A stretch of DNA of 64,000 nt from Arenibacter algicola (GCF_000733925.1 NZ_JPOO01000003.1:682001-746000), one strand, 5' to 3'; positions 33,240 through 42,542 are shown, counted from the stretch's first letter. A program made the numbers and translations. The notes: generated from the sequence alone by a model not told the origin.

Positions 33240-34553
33240 TTAAAGAATCGTAATCCGTACTTTTTTCTTTTTCAAACGTGAATTGTTCAATTTTTCCACC
33301 AATTGATGGGCAATGGATAAAGGAACGGCAACAAAGGCACAGTCTTGTTTTAACTCAATTTCCCCCAATTGGTCCTTATTTATATTCCCTTGTTTAAAAA
33401 AAAGCCCGGCAATATCACCCTTGGAAATTTTATCCTTTCTTCCTCCTGAAATAAATAAGGTTTCCCAAAACTGTTTCATAGGTGCCGCTTTTTTGGAAAT
33501 ATCCATATCGCCGGAATCCTTTATAAACTCAGACAATCGCTCATTTTCCCATTTTAGGACATAGGCAGTACCTTTGGCATTTACCCTTGCCGTTCTCCCA
33601 TTTCTATGGGTAAACTCCTCCAAAGAATGTGGAAGCTCGTAATGAATTATATATTTTAATTCCGGGATATCTATTCCCCTTGCCGCCAAATCCGTGGCGA
33701 TTAAAATTTGAGTGGTTCCGTTTCTAAATTTAATAAGGGAACGCTCCCTATCCTTTTGCTCCATACCTCCGGAAAAACAACTGTGCCCTATTTTATTTTT
33801 CTCCAATAAAGAACTTACTTCTTCTATACTATCCCTAAAATTACAGAAGATGATTCCAGGCTGATTTCCCAGGTGATGCAACAGTTCCAATAGCCTTGGA
33901 AGTTTATCCTTAGAAGTCGACAACACGATCTTAATTGCCAATTTTGAACCAACTTCTTTCTCTAAATAGTCGATGAGCACAGGATTATCCAATTTCACAA
34001 AACTTGGAATTTCAACTCCCTGTGTAGCTGAAGTCAAGATCCTTTTTTTAATATTGGGCAATTCACTGAGAATTCCTGCCATTTCATCCTCAAAACCTAT
34101 TTCCAGTGACTTGTCAAACTCATCCAACACCAAGGTTTCAATACTTTTCTTAGAGAACCTGTCACTATCAAAATGGTCCAAAATACGTCCTGGGGTGCCT
34201 ATTAAAATAGAAGGGTTATGTTTAATTTCGATCTTATCCTTGGACATAGGGCGTCCTCCATAAACGGCATTTACCTTATAACCGGTCCCCATATTCCTAA
34301 CCACTTGCTCAATTTGTATGGCCAATTCCCGGGTAGGCACTAGAATAAGTGCCTGGACCTCGTCAATATTAGGATCCAGAGTTTCCAATAAAGGCAATAG
34401 AAATGCCAAGGTCTTACCGGTTCCCGTTGGGGACAGAATAATTGTATTGGCTGTTTTTTCAATAACAGAAATGGCCTCTTCCTGCATAGGGTTCAACTGC
34501 TGGATATTTAATTTTGATAAAATATCCTCCTGCTCTTTTATATTGTTGGCCAT
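33240..34553 (-). CDS. DEAD-box-type RNA helicase with a DEFD motif and DbpA-like C-terminus (437 aa)
   Basis: The helicase motifs are in order: Q motif IQQLNPMQEEAI, motif I SPTGTGKTLAF, Ia PTRELA, Ib TPGRILDH, motif II VLDEFDKSLE (DEFD rather than DEAD, about 144-147), motif III TSAT, and motif VI HRNGRTAR. The last 70 residues fit a DbpA-type RNA-binding domain, ending in a basic tail. In DbpA this domain targets 23S rRNA hairpin 92, so a role in ribosome assembly is likely. It is three bases downstream of the second helicase gene, forming an operon. Confidence 0.9.
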   Translation of the reverse strand: MANNIKEQEDILSKLNIQQLNPMQEEAISVIEKTANTIILSPTGTGKTLAFLLPLLETLDPNIDEVQALILVPTRELAIQIEQVVRNMGTGYKVNAVYGGRPMSKDKIEIKHNPSILIGTPGRILDHFDSDRFSKKSIETLVLDEFDKSLEIGFEDEMAGILSELPNIKKRILTSATQGVEIPSFVKLDNPVLIDYLEKEVGSKLAIKIVLSTSKDKLPRLLELLHHLGNQPGIIFCNFRDSIEEVSSLLEKNKIGHSCFSGGMEQKDRERSLIKFRNGTTQILIATDLAARGIDIPELKYIIHYELPHSLEEFTHRNGRTARVNAKGTAYVLKWENERLSEFIKDSGDMDISKKAAPMKQFWETLFISGGRKDKISKGDIAGLFFKQGNINKDQLGEIELKQDCAFVAVPLSIAHQLVEKLNNSRLKKKKVRITIL

Positions 34554-34555
34554 GA

Positions 34556-35899
34556 TTATTGTTTATTTTTTTTCTTTTTGGGCGATTCCAATTTTGGGCT
34601 TCCACTGCTTGATTGCCCCAAATGATCTGTAAGTATCTTATCTATAAGTTCCTCCTTGGTCAAGTGATGAAATACTGTTCTTATTTTCTCCCTAAAATCT
34701 TGGGAAATAGTACGATTGGGTTTGGTCTTGAATATTTTGTTGGCCCAAATCAAGGCGTTATTTTCTTCAATACTTTCGGCATCCGCTTTTTTAAATTCTT
34801 TAAAATCTATACCCAACTCCTTTTGGAATTCGGCAATATCCTCTACTTCCTCTTTCTGGATAACGGTCAATGAAAATCCAGCTGCCCCTGCCCTAGCGGT
34901 ACGTCCACTCCTGTGCACATAGGTATCATAAGTATCTGGCAAATGATAATTTACTACATAGGATATTTCCTTAACATCAATACCACGGGCAGCCAAATCG
35001 GTCGCCACCATAATATCTATAAACCCTTCCCTAAATTGTCCCATTACCCGATCTCGAATACCCTGGGTTAAACTCCCATGTATTGCACCTGATCGGAATT
35101 TATTGATAGCCAAGTTTTTTCCCAATTTATTTACCGCCGCTTTCGTCTTGCAAAAAATAATTCCTCTTTCTCCCTCCCTGGACTTTAAAAAGTGAAGTAG
35201 AACTTCCAATTTCTCAATGGGTTCTACGACAACATACCTATGTTCTATTCCCTGATGCCCTACTGTAGCCATGTCCGCTTCTATCTGAACCACATGTTTG
35301 GACATATAATTCTGGATCAATTGTATTAAGGCTCCTGGCATGGTAGCCGTAAACAATAATGTTTTTCTGGATTTTGGGATTTCTGCAATAATACTATCCA
35401 AATCCACCTTTAAGGCAGTTACCATTTCATCGGCTTCATCCAAGACCAAATACTTAATATTTTTAATGTTCATGGCTCCTCGCTTCACCAAATCCACTAA
35501 ACGACCTGGTGTGGCTACTACGATATGGGTGGCACTCTTTAAACGTTCTATTTGAGGCTTAATAGGGATTCCTCCACATATTGAAGCAATGGAAATAGAC
35601 GGACTATGGGTAGAAAAGGAAACCAGATTAGCATAGATCTGTTGCCCCAGTTCCCGTGTAGGCGCCAATATTACGCATTGGATATTGGTATTTTCAGTTT
35701 CTATTAATTGTAATAAGGGCAAACCAAATGCAGCCGTTTTACCTGTTCCTGTTTTTGCCAGAGCAACTACATCCTTGTTTTGCTCCAAAATCACAGGAAT
35801 CACCTTCTTCTGAATATCAGTGGGCTCTGATATTTGTTGGTCTATTAAACTTTGAAGTAGGTGTTCGTTAATTCCTAAATCAGAAAACTGCTTTGACAT
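34556..35899 (-). CDS. DEAD-box RNA helicase (447 aa)
   Basis: Complete helicase core: FSDLGINEHLLQSLIDQQISEPTDIQKKVIPVIL (Q motif), ALAKTGTGKTAAFGLP, APTRELGQQI, ATPGRLVDL, VLDEADEMV, TATMPG, IIFCKTKAAVNKL and HRSGRTARAGAAG. The short C-terminal tail is basic and ends SPKKKKNKQ. It resembles CshA/RhlE-type helicases for mRNA turnover or ribosome assembly. The start is the ATG at 35899 (MSKQFSDLGI), since a TATCTTTG promoter element at 35914-35921 rules out the GTG at 35926. It is the first gene of the operon. Confidence 0.92.
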   Translation of the reverse strand: MSKQFSDLGINEHLLQSLIDQQISEPTDIQKKVIPVILEQNKDVVALAKTGTGKTAAFGLPLLQLIETENTNIQCVILAPTRELGQQIYANLVSFSTHSPSISIASICGGIPIKPQIERLKSATHIVVATPGRLVDLVKRGAMNIKNIKYLVLDEADEMVTALKVDLDSIIAEIPKSRKTLLFTATMPGALIQLIQNYMSKHVVQIEADMATVGHQGIEHRYVVVEPIEKLEVLLHFLKSREGERGIIFCKTKAAVNKLGKNLAINKFRSGAIHGSLTQGIRDRVMGQFREGFIDIMVATDLAARGIDVKEISYVVNYHLPDTYDTYVHRSGRTARAGAAGFSLTVIQKEEVEDIAEFQKELGIDFKEFKKADAESIEENNALIWANKIFKTKPNRTISQDFREKIRTVFHHLTKEELIDKILTDHLGQSSSGSPKLESPKKKKNKQ

Positions 35900-35913
35900 A
35901 AAATAATTTTCGG

Positions 35914-35921
35914 CAAAGATA
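35914..35921 (-). promoter_or_regulatory. -7 promoter element of the helicase operon
   Basis: TATCTTTG on the minus strand (35914-35921) is a perfect Bacteroidota TAnnTTTG -7 element. The expected transcription start about 35907 leaves a leader of roughly 8 bases to the ATG at 35899 and decides that start. Confidence 0.65.
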
Positions 35922-36103
35922 GCCACAGTTTTCTAGGGAATGCCTGTAATTGGTTTATATTCCAATATAAAAAATGCCCTGACTTGTATAGTCATAAATA
36001 ACACCCCATTCTACTTTAATTTTGAATTGGACATGGTATAAATTATAATCCATAATAATCCTCCCATTTTCCTTTCTATAGGTCATAACCCATGGAACTA
36101 AAA

Positions 36104-36131
36104 AAGTCCAGCAATAAGAATTGACTGGACT
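36104..36131 (-). terminator. Rho-independent terminator of the TonB-type receptor gene
   Basis: AGTCCAG (36105-36111) pairs with CTGGACT (36125-36131) around a 13-base loop. A T-run follows on the minus strand (36100-36105). It lies 31 bases past the receptor gene stop. Confidence 0.75.
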
Positions 36132-36161
36132 CTATATTTTTGAAACAATATGTTTTCCTAT

Positions 36162-38672
36162 TTAGAATTCCTTTTTTCCAAACTCACTTTCTATAAACTT
36201 TGCCTTACTTTTTATGGCATTAAAAGTATAGGACAAATTAAGTGATATCATATCTACCTCATACCTGTAATTGGTAGTAGTGTAAAATTCATTGGCTTTA
36301 TAAGTAGTGATTCGCTGTTTATTGGTATCCAACAATCCCATATCAATATTCTGCCAATGAAGGGTAGCCGTTAATTTATTGTCAAAAAACGACTTTCGGA
36401 AACTTAGATTGGGGGAATAGAACCTAGAATCCTCTCCTTGGGCGGTATTCGTTTCGGACAAATAATTAAAAGTAAACTGTAAAGAAGCATTTTCCCAGAA
36501 TGAATAGGTAGAATTTAGGTTGAAAGAATATATAGTGGCATTCGTATTTACATCATAATTTCTGGTAATACCATCCCTATGCCTAAATACAAAGGCCCCC
36601 TTAATATCATAGGAATATATGTTAGCGCCTAAATAATTGCTCCAATTTTGGCTCGGTTTTAATTGTCCCCCTATTTCCAGTCCAACGGCATTGCTTTTAC
36701 CTACATTGGAATACACCCTGTTAATAATACTGTCCAATACAGCACCATTGGCTTCATAGGCCAAGGTGTTTACACGGTTTATTACATTGTCCACATGTCT
36801 ATAATAAGCTGTGGCACTTACCGAATTACCTCCTTTAAAATTTTTGACGAACCCCAATTCTACCAAATCTATGAACTCAGGTCTCAATTGATTGTCCCCT
36901 TGTTCAAAAACCTCGGAGTGTTCCCTTTCTGCAAAACTGTTCATTTTTAGGGTGGTTGTCCGTTCTACCCTTTTGCTATAGGCTGCCTTTAATTTGGTAG
37001 CATCGTTCACAGCATATTGCAAGGAAGCGGATGGGAACAACTTAACAAAATCATATTTATAGGTTTGCTCGGGTTCGGCAGTCCTTAAATCCTCGGAATA
37101 AGTGCGATCCATAGATTCCAAACGCAGGCCACCGGCATAATCCCATTTATTGCTTGCGCCTGTAAGTTGGGTATATCCAGAATGAATGGTACGCTGTAAA
37201 CTTATATTACTGGAAAACTCAGGTACTAAAACGCCATCGCGCTCATAAACAAACTCACCTGTGTGGTCAATATCCCTAAATTGATAGCCTGTTTCCAATG
37301 TACCAAAGGAAAAAGGCTTAAATTGATAATCCACATTCACCCTATACCCGTTTAGTGGGTTATCATTGGTATTGTACTCCTGCTGATAAATAATATTACG
37401 ATCGGTAAGACCCAAATTATCATTATAGGTAGGACCGCCCAAAAAAGTGTATTCATACAATAGGGAGGTAGACAACTTGGAATCATTGTTGAATTTATGG
37501 GCATAATCAAAACTTCCCAGGGCAAAATCGCCTTTTCTGGTTCTTAAATTATGATTATAATACTGAAAAGTATATTCCCTAATGCCACTGCCAATAGGTG
37601 AAATGGCATGATTGTCATAATAATCGATATCGGCCAAACGATCTACAGTATGTTTTCCTGCATAGAAACCCAAAGAATAGGTATCTGCATCAGTAGGTGT
37701 GAAATCTACTCCAAAACGCCCATTATAGCTAATATCATCAAAACTCCGCTCCCCATCGGAAGGCAAAAAAGTTTGCTTGTCCTCTATCTGATTGATGACA
37801 AAAACCTCACCTTCCCTCCTACCTGTTTTATCATTGCGCTGGTAACTGGTACCAAAGGACAGGTTCCATTTGTCCGTTCTTCTATTTAAGGTAGCATCCA
37901 CCCCATATCTTTGTGCAGCCACCTTAGTGTCATAGGGTTCTATTGAAGGTAAACCTCCGCGCAGGTTCACTTGGGCATAAACTCCATTGGTGGCTCCCTT
38001 TTTTGTTATTATATTTAAAATACCTCCTTTACCCTCAGGATCATATTTGGCCGAAGGCGCTGTAATCAACTCCACTGTTTCCAATGAATTTGCCGGTAAT
38101 TGGTACAATATGGCACTGGCATCACCTTGGGTTGGTTTTCCGTTGATTAAGACGGCAAATCCAGAACTACCCCTGACACTGACACCGCCTTGTGCATCAA
38201 CAGTAACCGATGGCAAATTTCTTACTACATCAATGGCATTACCGCCCTGACTGCTTTGAAACTTTTTGGTATCGAATACCTGACGGTCTATCTTATGAAG
38301 AACTGTGGCCCGTTCACCCTTAATAACCACCTCGTCCAATTGGTTCCCGAAGGACAAGCCAATTACGGTAAGGCCTCTTAAGGGTTGCCCTTTATCTATC
38401 GTAATATCGGATATGGTTTTGGTATCGTACCCCATAAAGGAGGCTTCCATATAATAGGTTCCGGGTTTCACCTTGTCTATAACAAAGGATCCATCCTGAG
38501 AAGTAACTACACCCGTTATCAGGGAGCCATCTGTTTGATTATAGAGGGCTGCCGTGGCATATTCCAATGGCGAATTATCTGTGGCATCAATAATTTTTCC
38601 TGAAATTTGGGCAGTTGATACTTGTACTCCGACCAATAGGACCACAAGCATAAAGAAGTTCTTACAATTCAT
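36162..38672 (-). CDS. Outer-membrane beta-barrel receptor with carboxypeptidase-regulatory domain (836 aa)
   Basis: A signal peptide (MNCKNFFMLVVLLVGVQVSTAQ) precedes a CarboxypepD_reg-like domain (about 23-105: ISGKIIDATDNSPLEYATAALYNQ ... YYMEASFMGYDTK). A plug follows (VVRNLPSVTVDAQGGVSVRGSSGFAVLINGKPTQGDASAILYQLPANSLETVELITAPSAKYDPEGKGGILNIITKK). The remaining 600 residues are Tyr-rich barrel strands of the OMP_b-brl_3 type. This architecture is a TonB-dependent-receptor relative without a clear TonB box. The ligand is not evident. An AraC gene is immediately upstream in the same direction. Confidence 0.9.
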   Translation of the reverse strand: MNCKNFFMLVVLLVGVQVSTAQISGKIIDATDNSPLEYATAALYNQTDGSLITGVVTSQDGSFVIDKVKPGTYYMEASFMGYDTKTISDITIDKGQPLRGLTVIGLSFGNQLDEVVIKGERATVLHKIDRQVFDTKKFQSSQGGNAIDVVRNLPSVTVDAQGGVSVRGSSGFAVLINGKPTQGDASAILYQLPANSLETVELITAPSAKYDPEGKGGILNIITKKGATNGVYAQVNLRGGLPSIEPYDTKVAAQRYGVDATLNRRTDKWNLSFGTSYQRNDKTGRREGEVFVINQIEDKQTFLPSDGERSFDDISYNGRFGVDFTPTDADTYSLGFYAGKHTVDRLADIDYYDNHAISPIGSGIREYTFQYYNHNLRTRKGDFALGSFDYAHKFNNDSKLSTSLLYEYTFLGGPTYNDNLGLTDRNIIYQQEYNTNDNPLNGYRVNVDYQFKPFSFGTLETGYQFRDIDHTGEFVYERDGVLVPEFSSNISLQRTIHSGYTQLTGASNKWDYAGGLRLESMDRTYSEDLRTAEPEQTYKYDFVKLFPSASLQYAVNDATKLKAAYSKRVERTTTLKMNSFAEREHSEVFEQGDNQLRPEFIDLVELGFVKNFKGGNSVSATAYYRHVDNVINRVNTLAYEANGAVLDSIINRVYSNVGKSNAVGLEIGGQLKPSQNWSNYLGANIYSYDIKGAFVFRHRDGITRNYDVNTNATIYSFNLNSTYSFWENASLQFTFNYLSETNTAQGEDSRFYSPNLSFRKSFFDNKLTATLHWQNIDMGLLDTNKQRITTYKANEFYTTTNYRYEVDMISLNLSYTFNAIKSKAKFIESEFGKKEF

Positions 38673-38761
38673 AAATATCCATTCAAATTAAAAATTTTGA
38701 CAAAAATAGAGGAGACTTCCAACTTAAAATGGTGTATTTGAAAAAGGAATGGTACCAATAC

Positions 38762-39571
38762 TTAAACTAGGTTTTTTCTGTACTGTAATGGGGTAAGTTG
38801 TGTATAACGTTTAAAGTATTTGGTAAAGTGTGAGCTGTCCTTAAATTCCAAATCATAGGCAATGTCACTGATTGATTTGTTTGTATAGGCCAATTGTCTT
38901 TTTACCTCCACAATAATATGTTCAGCAATAACATCGGATGCCGTTTTATTGAACACTTTATGACATAAAGCATTGAGATTCTGTGAAGTAGTATTTAAAA
39001 TTTCTGCATAGAACGAGACATTATTCTTTAAGTTTTCGGACAATAAATTTACAAATTGAACTGTCTTATCCGTATTTTCCCCACCTTGTAAAGTGGCATA
39101 CCTAACCATTTTCGACAATATAGCCTTTACCCCGCCCTCCACTGCTTCCTGGTTTAAATTAGCTTGTTTCATCTCCCAACATAAGGACTTAAACAAAGCG
39201 TTTAATGATTTGTCCCCTTCATCAACCATTATTTTTTGACAGTTGTTAAGTTTTATCAATTGCGTATTGATGTATTTATCCAAGGTTTTCTCTAAAAACG
39301 ATTCCTTGATAATGATGACATACCCCTTGGGTTTTGTGGTAATCTCCCAATGATGAACCTCATCCTTTTTAACAATAAACAACAAGGGTGGTTCTATACT
39401 GTGACTTTCCATGTCCAAATGATGAAAACCACTACCCTTTATAAAATATATTATTTCGAGATATTTATTGTGTTTGTGAGGCTTGGTATACCTTTTAGTG
39501 ACATCGAAAGGTTCTATTTTTATACCAACTTCAGCGTTAATTTTGTTGTATGTGCTGATGGAATCGTTCAA
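38762..39571 (-). CDS. AraC family transcriptional regulator (269 aa)
   Basis: The N-terminal half is a cupin: YTKPHKHNKYLEIIYFIKGSGFHHLDMESHSIEPPLLFIVKKDEVHHWE, with the H-x-H of an arabinose-type pocket. The C-terminal half has the two helix-turn-helix units ending SISDIAYDLEFKDSSHFTKYFKRYTQLTPLQYR. The first in-frame start is a TTG at 39571. The next gene downstream, the barrel receptor, is 90 bases away and is a likely target. A perfect 28-bp palindrome lies 75-102 bases upstream of its start. Confidence 0.88.
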   Translation of the reverse strand: MNDSISTYNKINAEVGIKIEPFDVTKRYTKPHKHNKYLEIIYFIKGSGFHHLDMESHSIEPPLLFIVKKDEVHHWEITTKPKGYVIIIKESFLEKTLDKYINTQLIKLNNCQKIMVDEGDKSLNALFKSLCWEMKQANLNQEAVEGGVKAILSKMVRYATLQGGENTDKTVQFVNLLSENLKNNVSFYAEILNTTSQNLNALCHKVFNKTASDVIAEHIIVEVKRQLAYTNKSISDIAYDLEFKDSSHFTKYFKRYTQLTPLQYRKNLV

Positions 39572-39645
39572 AATGGTCTGTGGTTAACTAAGTATAATAG
39601 CAGTAAATGTAAATATTACGTTTTAAATTCAATTTTAGTAAACTT

Positions 39646-39673
39646 AACTTTAAGATAAATTTATCTTAAAGTT
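39646..39673. promoter_or_regulatory. Perfect 28-bp palindrome upstream of the AraC gene
   Basis: AACTTTAAGATAAA followed immediately by its exact reverse complement (39646-39673), 14-bp arms with no spacer, in the 419-base gap between divergent AraC and TetR genes. The central GATAAATTTATC is faintly like a Fur box. A run of this length with no mismatch is unlikely by chance even in AT-rich DNA. Confidence 0.7.
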
Positions 39674-39903
39674 TATTAGCCTTAATATCCGAAGTGCGCT
39701 CTGTATTGCGTATCTAAAGGCTATACCTTTTTGAATACGATGATTTTGGCAGATTACATCATGGTCAGATTTTGCTTTAATCATAGTCCTCCCAAATTAA
39801 CCACTATCCCCTACCACTCCCAAATAATCAGCCTTTAATAACAATATCCTATTTTATGCAAATTTTTATTCCTGTAAACTTTTGTTAAAGTGATATAAAA
39901 AAG

Positions 39904-39934
39904 AATGAACATTCATTTTTTACTCTTATCTTTG
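39904..39934 (+). promoter_or_regulatory. Promoter and palindromic operator of the TetR-MDR-Hsp31 operon
   Basis: The palindrome AATGAA-CA-TTCATT (39904-39917) resembles operators of TetR proteins that control electrophile genes. Nine bases downstream lies TATCTTTG (39927-39934), a perfect Bacteroidota -7 element. The operator thus falls between the -33 and -7 regions, and the TetR start is at 39991. Confidence 0.7.
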
Positions 39935-39990
39935 TACCCATATTGCTATCAACCCTGAACAGCACTTTATAAATTTCCATTTAGAACATT

Positions 39991-40569
39991 ATGGCAAAAC
40001 TTCAAAAAAGTATTGAAAAGCGTAATGCCTTGGTAAAAGCTACCATTAACCTAGTCAATAACAATGGCTTTCACGCTACTCCAATGTCCAAGATTGCAAA
40101 AATGGCGAACGTCTCACCCGCTACCATTTACCTGTATTTTGATAATAAGCAGGACCTTGTAAACAAGGTTTATATAGAAGTAAAGGCGGCTTATACCGAT
40201 TATGCTTTCAAAAACTACAGTAACGACATACCTGTATCCAAAGGTTTTGAAATAATTTGGAAGCGCATTGCCGATTTTAAACTTAAGGAAGTAGAAGAAG
40301 CTATGTTTCTTGCCCAGTGCGACAATACCCCAATAATAGATGAAGCAAGTAGACAGGAAGGTCTTAAACACCTTCAACCTTTACTTGACTTATGGGAAAG
40401 GGGACAGAAGGAAGGTATTATAAAACCTTTGTCGCCCTACCTATTATACGCGTACTCCATAAATCCCCTCTCCTTTTTAATGGTAATGCAACAAAGGGGT
40501 GTTTTTCAATTAAATCAGGATCACCTAGAGGATGCCTATCAGGCGGCATGGAACAGTATTAAAAAATAA
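39991..40569 (+). CDS. TetR/AcrR family transcriptional regulator (192 aa)
   Basis: The helix-turn-helix is NNNGFHATPMSKIAKMANVSPATIYLYFDNKQDLVNKVYI, a classic TetR N-terminus, followed by a helical ligand domain. It heads an operon with an NADP-dependent oxidoreductase and an Hsp31/DJ-1-like protein, separated by 25 and 47 bases. A palindrome overlapping its promoter suggests autorepression. By analogy with similar clusters, the effector may be a reactive electrophile or quinone; this is inference. Confidence 0.92.
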   Translation: MAKLQKSIEKRNALVKATINLVNNNGFHATPMSKIAKMANVSPATIYLYFDNKQDLVNKVYIEVKAAYTDYAFKNYSNDIPVSKGFEIIWKRIADFKLKEVEEAMFLAQCDNTPIIDEASRQEGLKHLQPLLDLWERGQKEGIIKPLSPYLLYAYSINPLSFLMVMQQRGVFQLNQDHLEDAYQAAWNSIKK

Positions 40570-40594
40570 AACTCAATTCACTTAAAACAACATT

Positions 40595-41593
40595 ATGATT
40601 CAGACAATTTTATTAAAAAAACGACCTAAAGGGAAACCTACTTTATCGGATTTTGAATTTTTAAAGGAGGCAAAGGATCTAAGCATCCAAGAAGGCGAAA
40701 TACTTTTGGAGGCTACTTATATTTCCGTGGACCCTTATTTAAGGGGAAGAATGAGCGATGCCAAGTCGTACATACCACCTTTTGAGATAGGTAAACCCAT
40801 AACCTCCGGGGTAGTAGCGAAAGTTATTGCTTCCAAGAACGATAAATTTAAACAAGGGGATTATGTTTCGGGGATGATGGACTGGAAAACCCAACAGGTT
40901 TCCAAAGGGGAAGGCCTTTTAAAAATAAATAAGGACCTAGCTCCCCTCAGTGCCTATTTGGGCATTTTGGGTATGACCGGACTAACCGCCTATTGTGGGC
41001 TCACCCAAATTGGCAAACCCCAGGCCGGGGAAACCTTAGTAGTTTCGGGTGCTGCGGGTGCCGTGGGCAGTGTGGTGGGACAGATTGGAAAAATACTGGG
41101 ACTCTATGTTGTGGGTATTGCCGGAACGGATGAAAAAGTGGCCATGCTTACCTCGGATTTTGGCTTTGATCACGCCATTAACTATAACACCACAGAGGAT
41201 ATGGGCACAGCCCTTAAAACTGCATGTCCAGATGGTATTGATATTTATTTTGACAATGTAGGCGGCCCCATTTCTGATGCTGTTCTATTTAATATCAACA
41301 AATTTGCCAGAATGATCATTTGCGGTGCTATTTCCGTGTACAATAACACAGAAATTCCAAAGAGCATTAGCGTTCAACCCTTTTTGGTGAAAAATAGCGC
41401 ATTAATGCAAGGATTTATAGTTTCCAATTATTCGGAGAAGTTCCCGGAGGCCATGAAGCAGTTATCCACTTGGTTGGCGGAAGACAAATTAACATACACC
41501 GAAACCACAGTGGAAGGTTTCGAAAATACCCCACAAGCATTTTTGGATTTGTTTGAGGGTAAAAACAAAGGGAAAATGATCGTAAAAGTCTAA
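40595..41593 (+). CDS. NADP-dependent medium-chain oxidoreductase, CurA/YncB-like (332 aa)
   Basis: The opening QTILLKKRPKGKPTLSDFEFL, then TYISVDPYLRGRMSDAKSYIPPFEIGKPITSGVVAKVIAS, MTGLTAYCGLTQIGKPQAGETLVVSGAAGAVGSVVGQIGKILG and DIYFDNVGGPISDAVL are hallmarks of the zinc-independent leukotriene-B4-dehydrogenase/CurA group. It reduces activated double bonds of enones with NADPH. It lies between a TetR repressor and an Hsp31/DJ-1-like gene, consistent with a role in detoxifying reactive carbonyls. Confidence 0.92.
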   Translation: MIQTILLKKRPKGKPTLSDFEFLKEAKDLSIQEGEILLEATYISVDPYLRGRMSDAKSYIPPFEIGKPITSGVVAKVIASKNDKFKQGDYVSGMMDWKTQQVSKGEGLLKINKDLAPLSAYLGILGMTGLTAYCGLTQIGKPQAGETLVVSGAAGAVGSVVGQIGKILGLYVVGIAGTDEKVAMLTSDFGFDHAINYNTTEDMGTALKTACPDGIDIYFDNVGGPISDAVLFNINKFARMIICGAISVYNNTEIPKSISVQPFLVKNSALMQGFIVSNYSEKFPEAMKQLSTWLAEDKLTYTETTVEGFENTPQAFLDLFEGKNKGKMIVKV

Positions 41594-41640
41594 GACTTGG
41601 ATTTGGACCCTAATTAAGAATTAATTAAAAAATATTTAGA

Positions 41641-42318
41641 ATGAACATATTATTTGTACTAACATCCCACAATGAATTGGGGGATACCGGAAAGAAAACT
41701 GGATTTTGGATCGAAGAATTTGCGAATCCATATTATACTTTATTGGACAAAGGGGCCGATATTACACTAGCGACACCAAAAGGTGGGGTGGCCCCGATAG
41801 ATCCCAGCAGTGACACTCCTGATGCCAGCACCAAGGATACGGAGCGATTTAAAAATGATGCCGTGGCACAGGATAAAATAAAGAATACTTTGGCCTTGTC
41901 AAAAATAGATCCCAGTGACTACGACGCCGTATTTTATCCAGGAGGCCATGGACCGCTATGGGATTTGGCGAACGATACCACCTCTATAGCACTCATTGAG
42001 ACTTTTAACAGACAGAAGAAACCTATTGGCTTTGTATGTCACGCCCCGGCCGCACTAAAAGGGGTTAAAAATGAAGATGGCTCTCCCCTGGTTAAAGGCA
42101 AAAAGGTAACCGGATTTACCAATACTGAAGAGGAAGCCGTACAACTTACCAATGTGGTTCCCTTTTTAGTGGAGGATATGTTAAAAGAAACTGGAGGTAT
42201 TTACTCCAAAAAATCTGACTGGGCTCCTTATGCCATACAGGATGGTAATTTAATTACAGGACAAAATCCGGCATCCTCGGAGTTGGTGGCGGAAAAACTA
42301 TTGGCTTCCCTTAATTAA
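41641..42318 (+). CDS. DJ-1/PfpI superfamily Hsp31-like protein (225 aa)
   Basis: A type 1 glutamine-amidotransferase-fold protein. TGFWIEEFANPYYTLLDKGADITLATPKGGVAPIDP carries the conserved Glu, FYPGGHGPLWDL is the loop motif, and FVCHAPAAL supplies the nucleophilic Cys with the adjacent His. Length and the GGHG loop match the Hsp31/glyoxalase-III subgroup, which handles methylglyoxal or acts as a chaperone. It is the last gene of the TetR operon and is followed by a strong terminator. Confidence 0.9.
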   Translation: MNILFVLTSHNELGDTGKKTGFWIEEFANPYYTLLDKGADITLATPKGGVAPIDPSSDTPDASTKDTERFKNDAVAQDKIKNTLALSKIDPSDYDAVFYPGGHGPLWDLANDTTSIALIETFNRQKKPIGFVCHAPAALKGVKNEDGSPLVKGKKVTGFTNTEEEAVQLTNVVPFLVEDMLKETGGIYSKKSDWAPYAIQDGNLITGQNPASSELVAEKLLASLN

Positions 42319-42340
42319 GGAATCGCTTTTAAGCTTTAAA

Positions 42341-42379
42341 AGCTGAACATCTTTCAATAGTTGTTCGGCTTTTTTTTTG
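42341..42379 (+). terminator. Rho-independent terminator of the TetR-MDR-Hsp31 operon
   Basis: AGCTGAACA (42341-42349) pairs with TGTTCGGCT (42362-42370) with one wobble, followed by a run of nine T. It starts 23 bases after the Hsp31-like stop. Confidence 0.85.
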
Positions 42380-42491
42380 TAATCGGATTAGGTCTGCATT
42401 TTATTTCAATTGGATACAGCTAATCTTCAATTTTGTAATGGACTGGATTCCCCATTGCATTGAACATACGGCAAATTATATAATCTTATAC

Positions 42492-42522
42492 AAAAAAAGG
42501 TGGGCTATGACACCCACCTTTT
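42492..42522 (-). terminator. Rho-independent terminator of the DUF4382 gene
   Basis: A 10-bp perfect stem (AAAAGGTGGG at 42495-42504, complement at 42513-42522) with an eight-base loop and a T-run on the minus strand, 21 bases after the DUF4382 gene stop. Confidence 0.85.
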
Positions 42523-42542
42523 ACATATCTTATAAAGTATTG

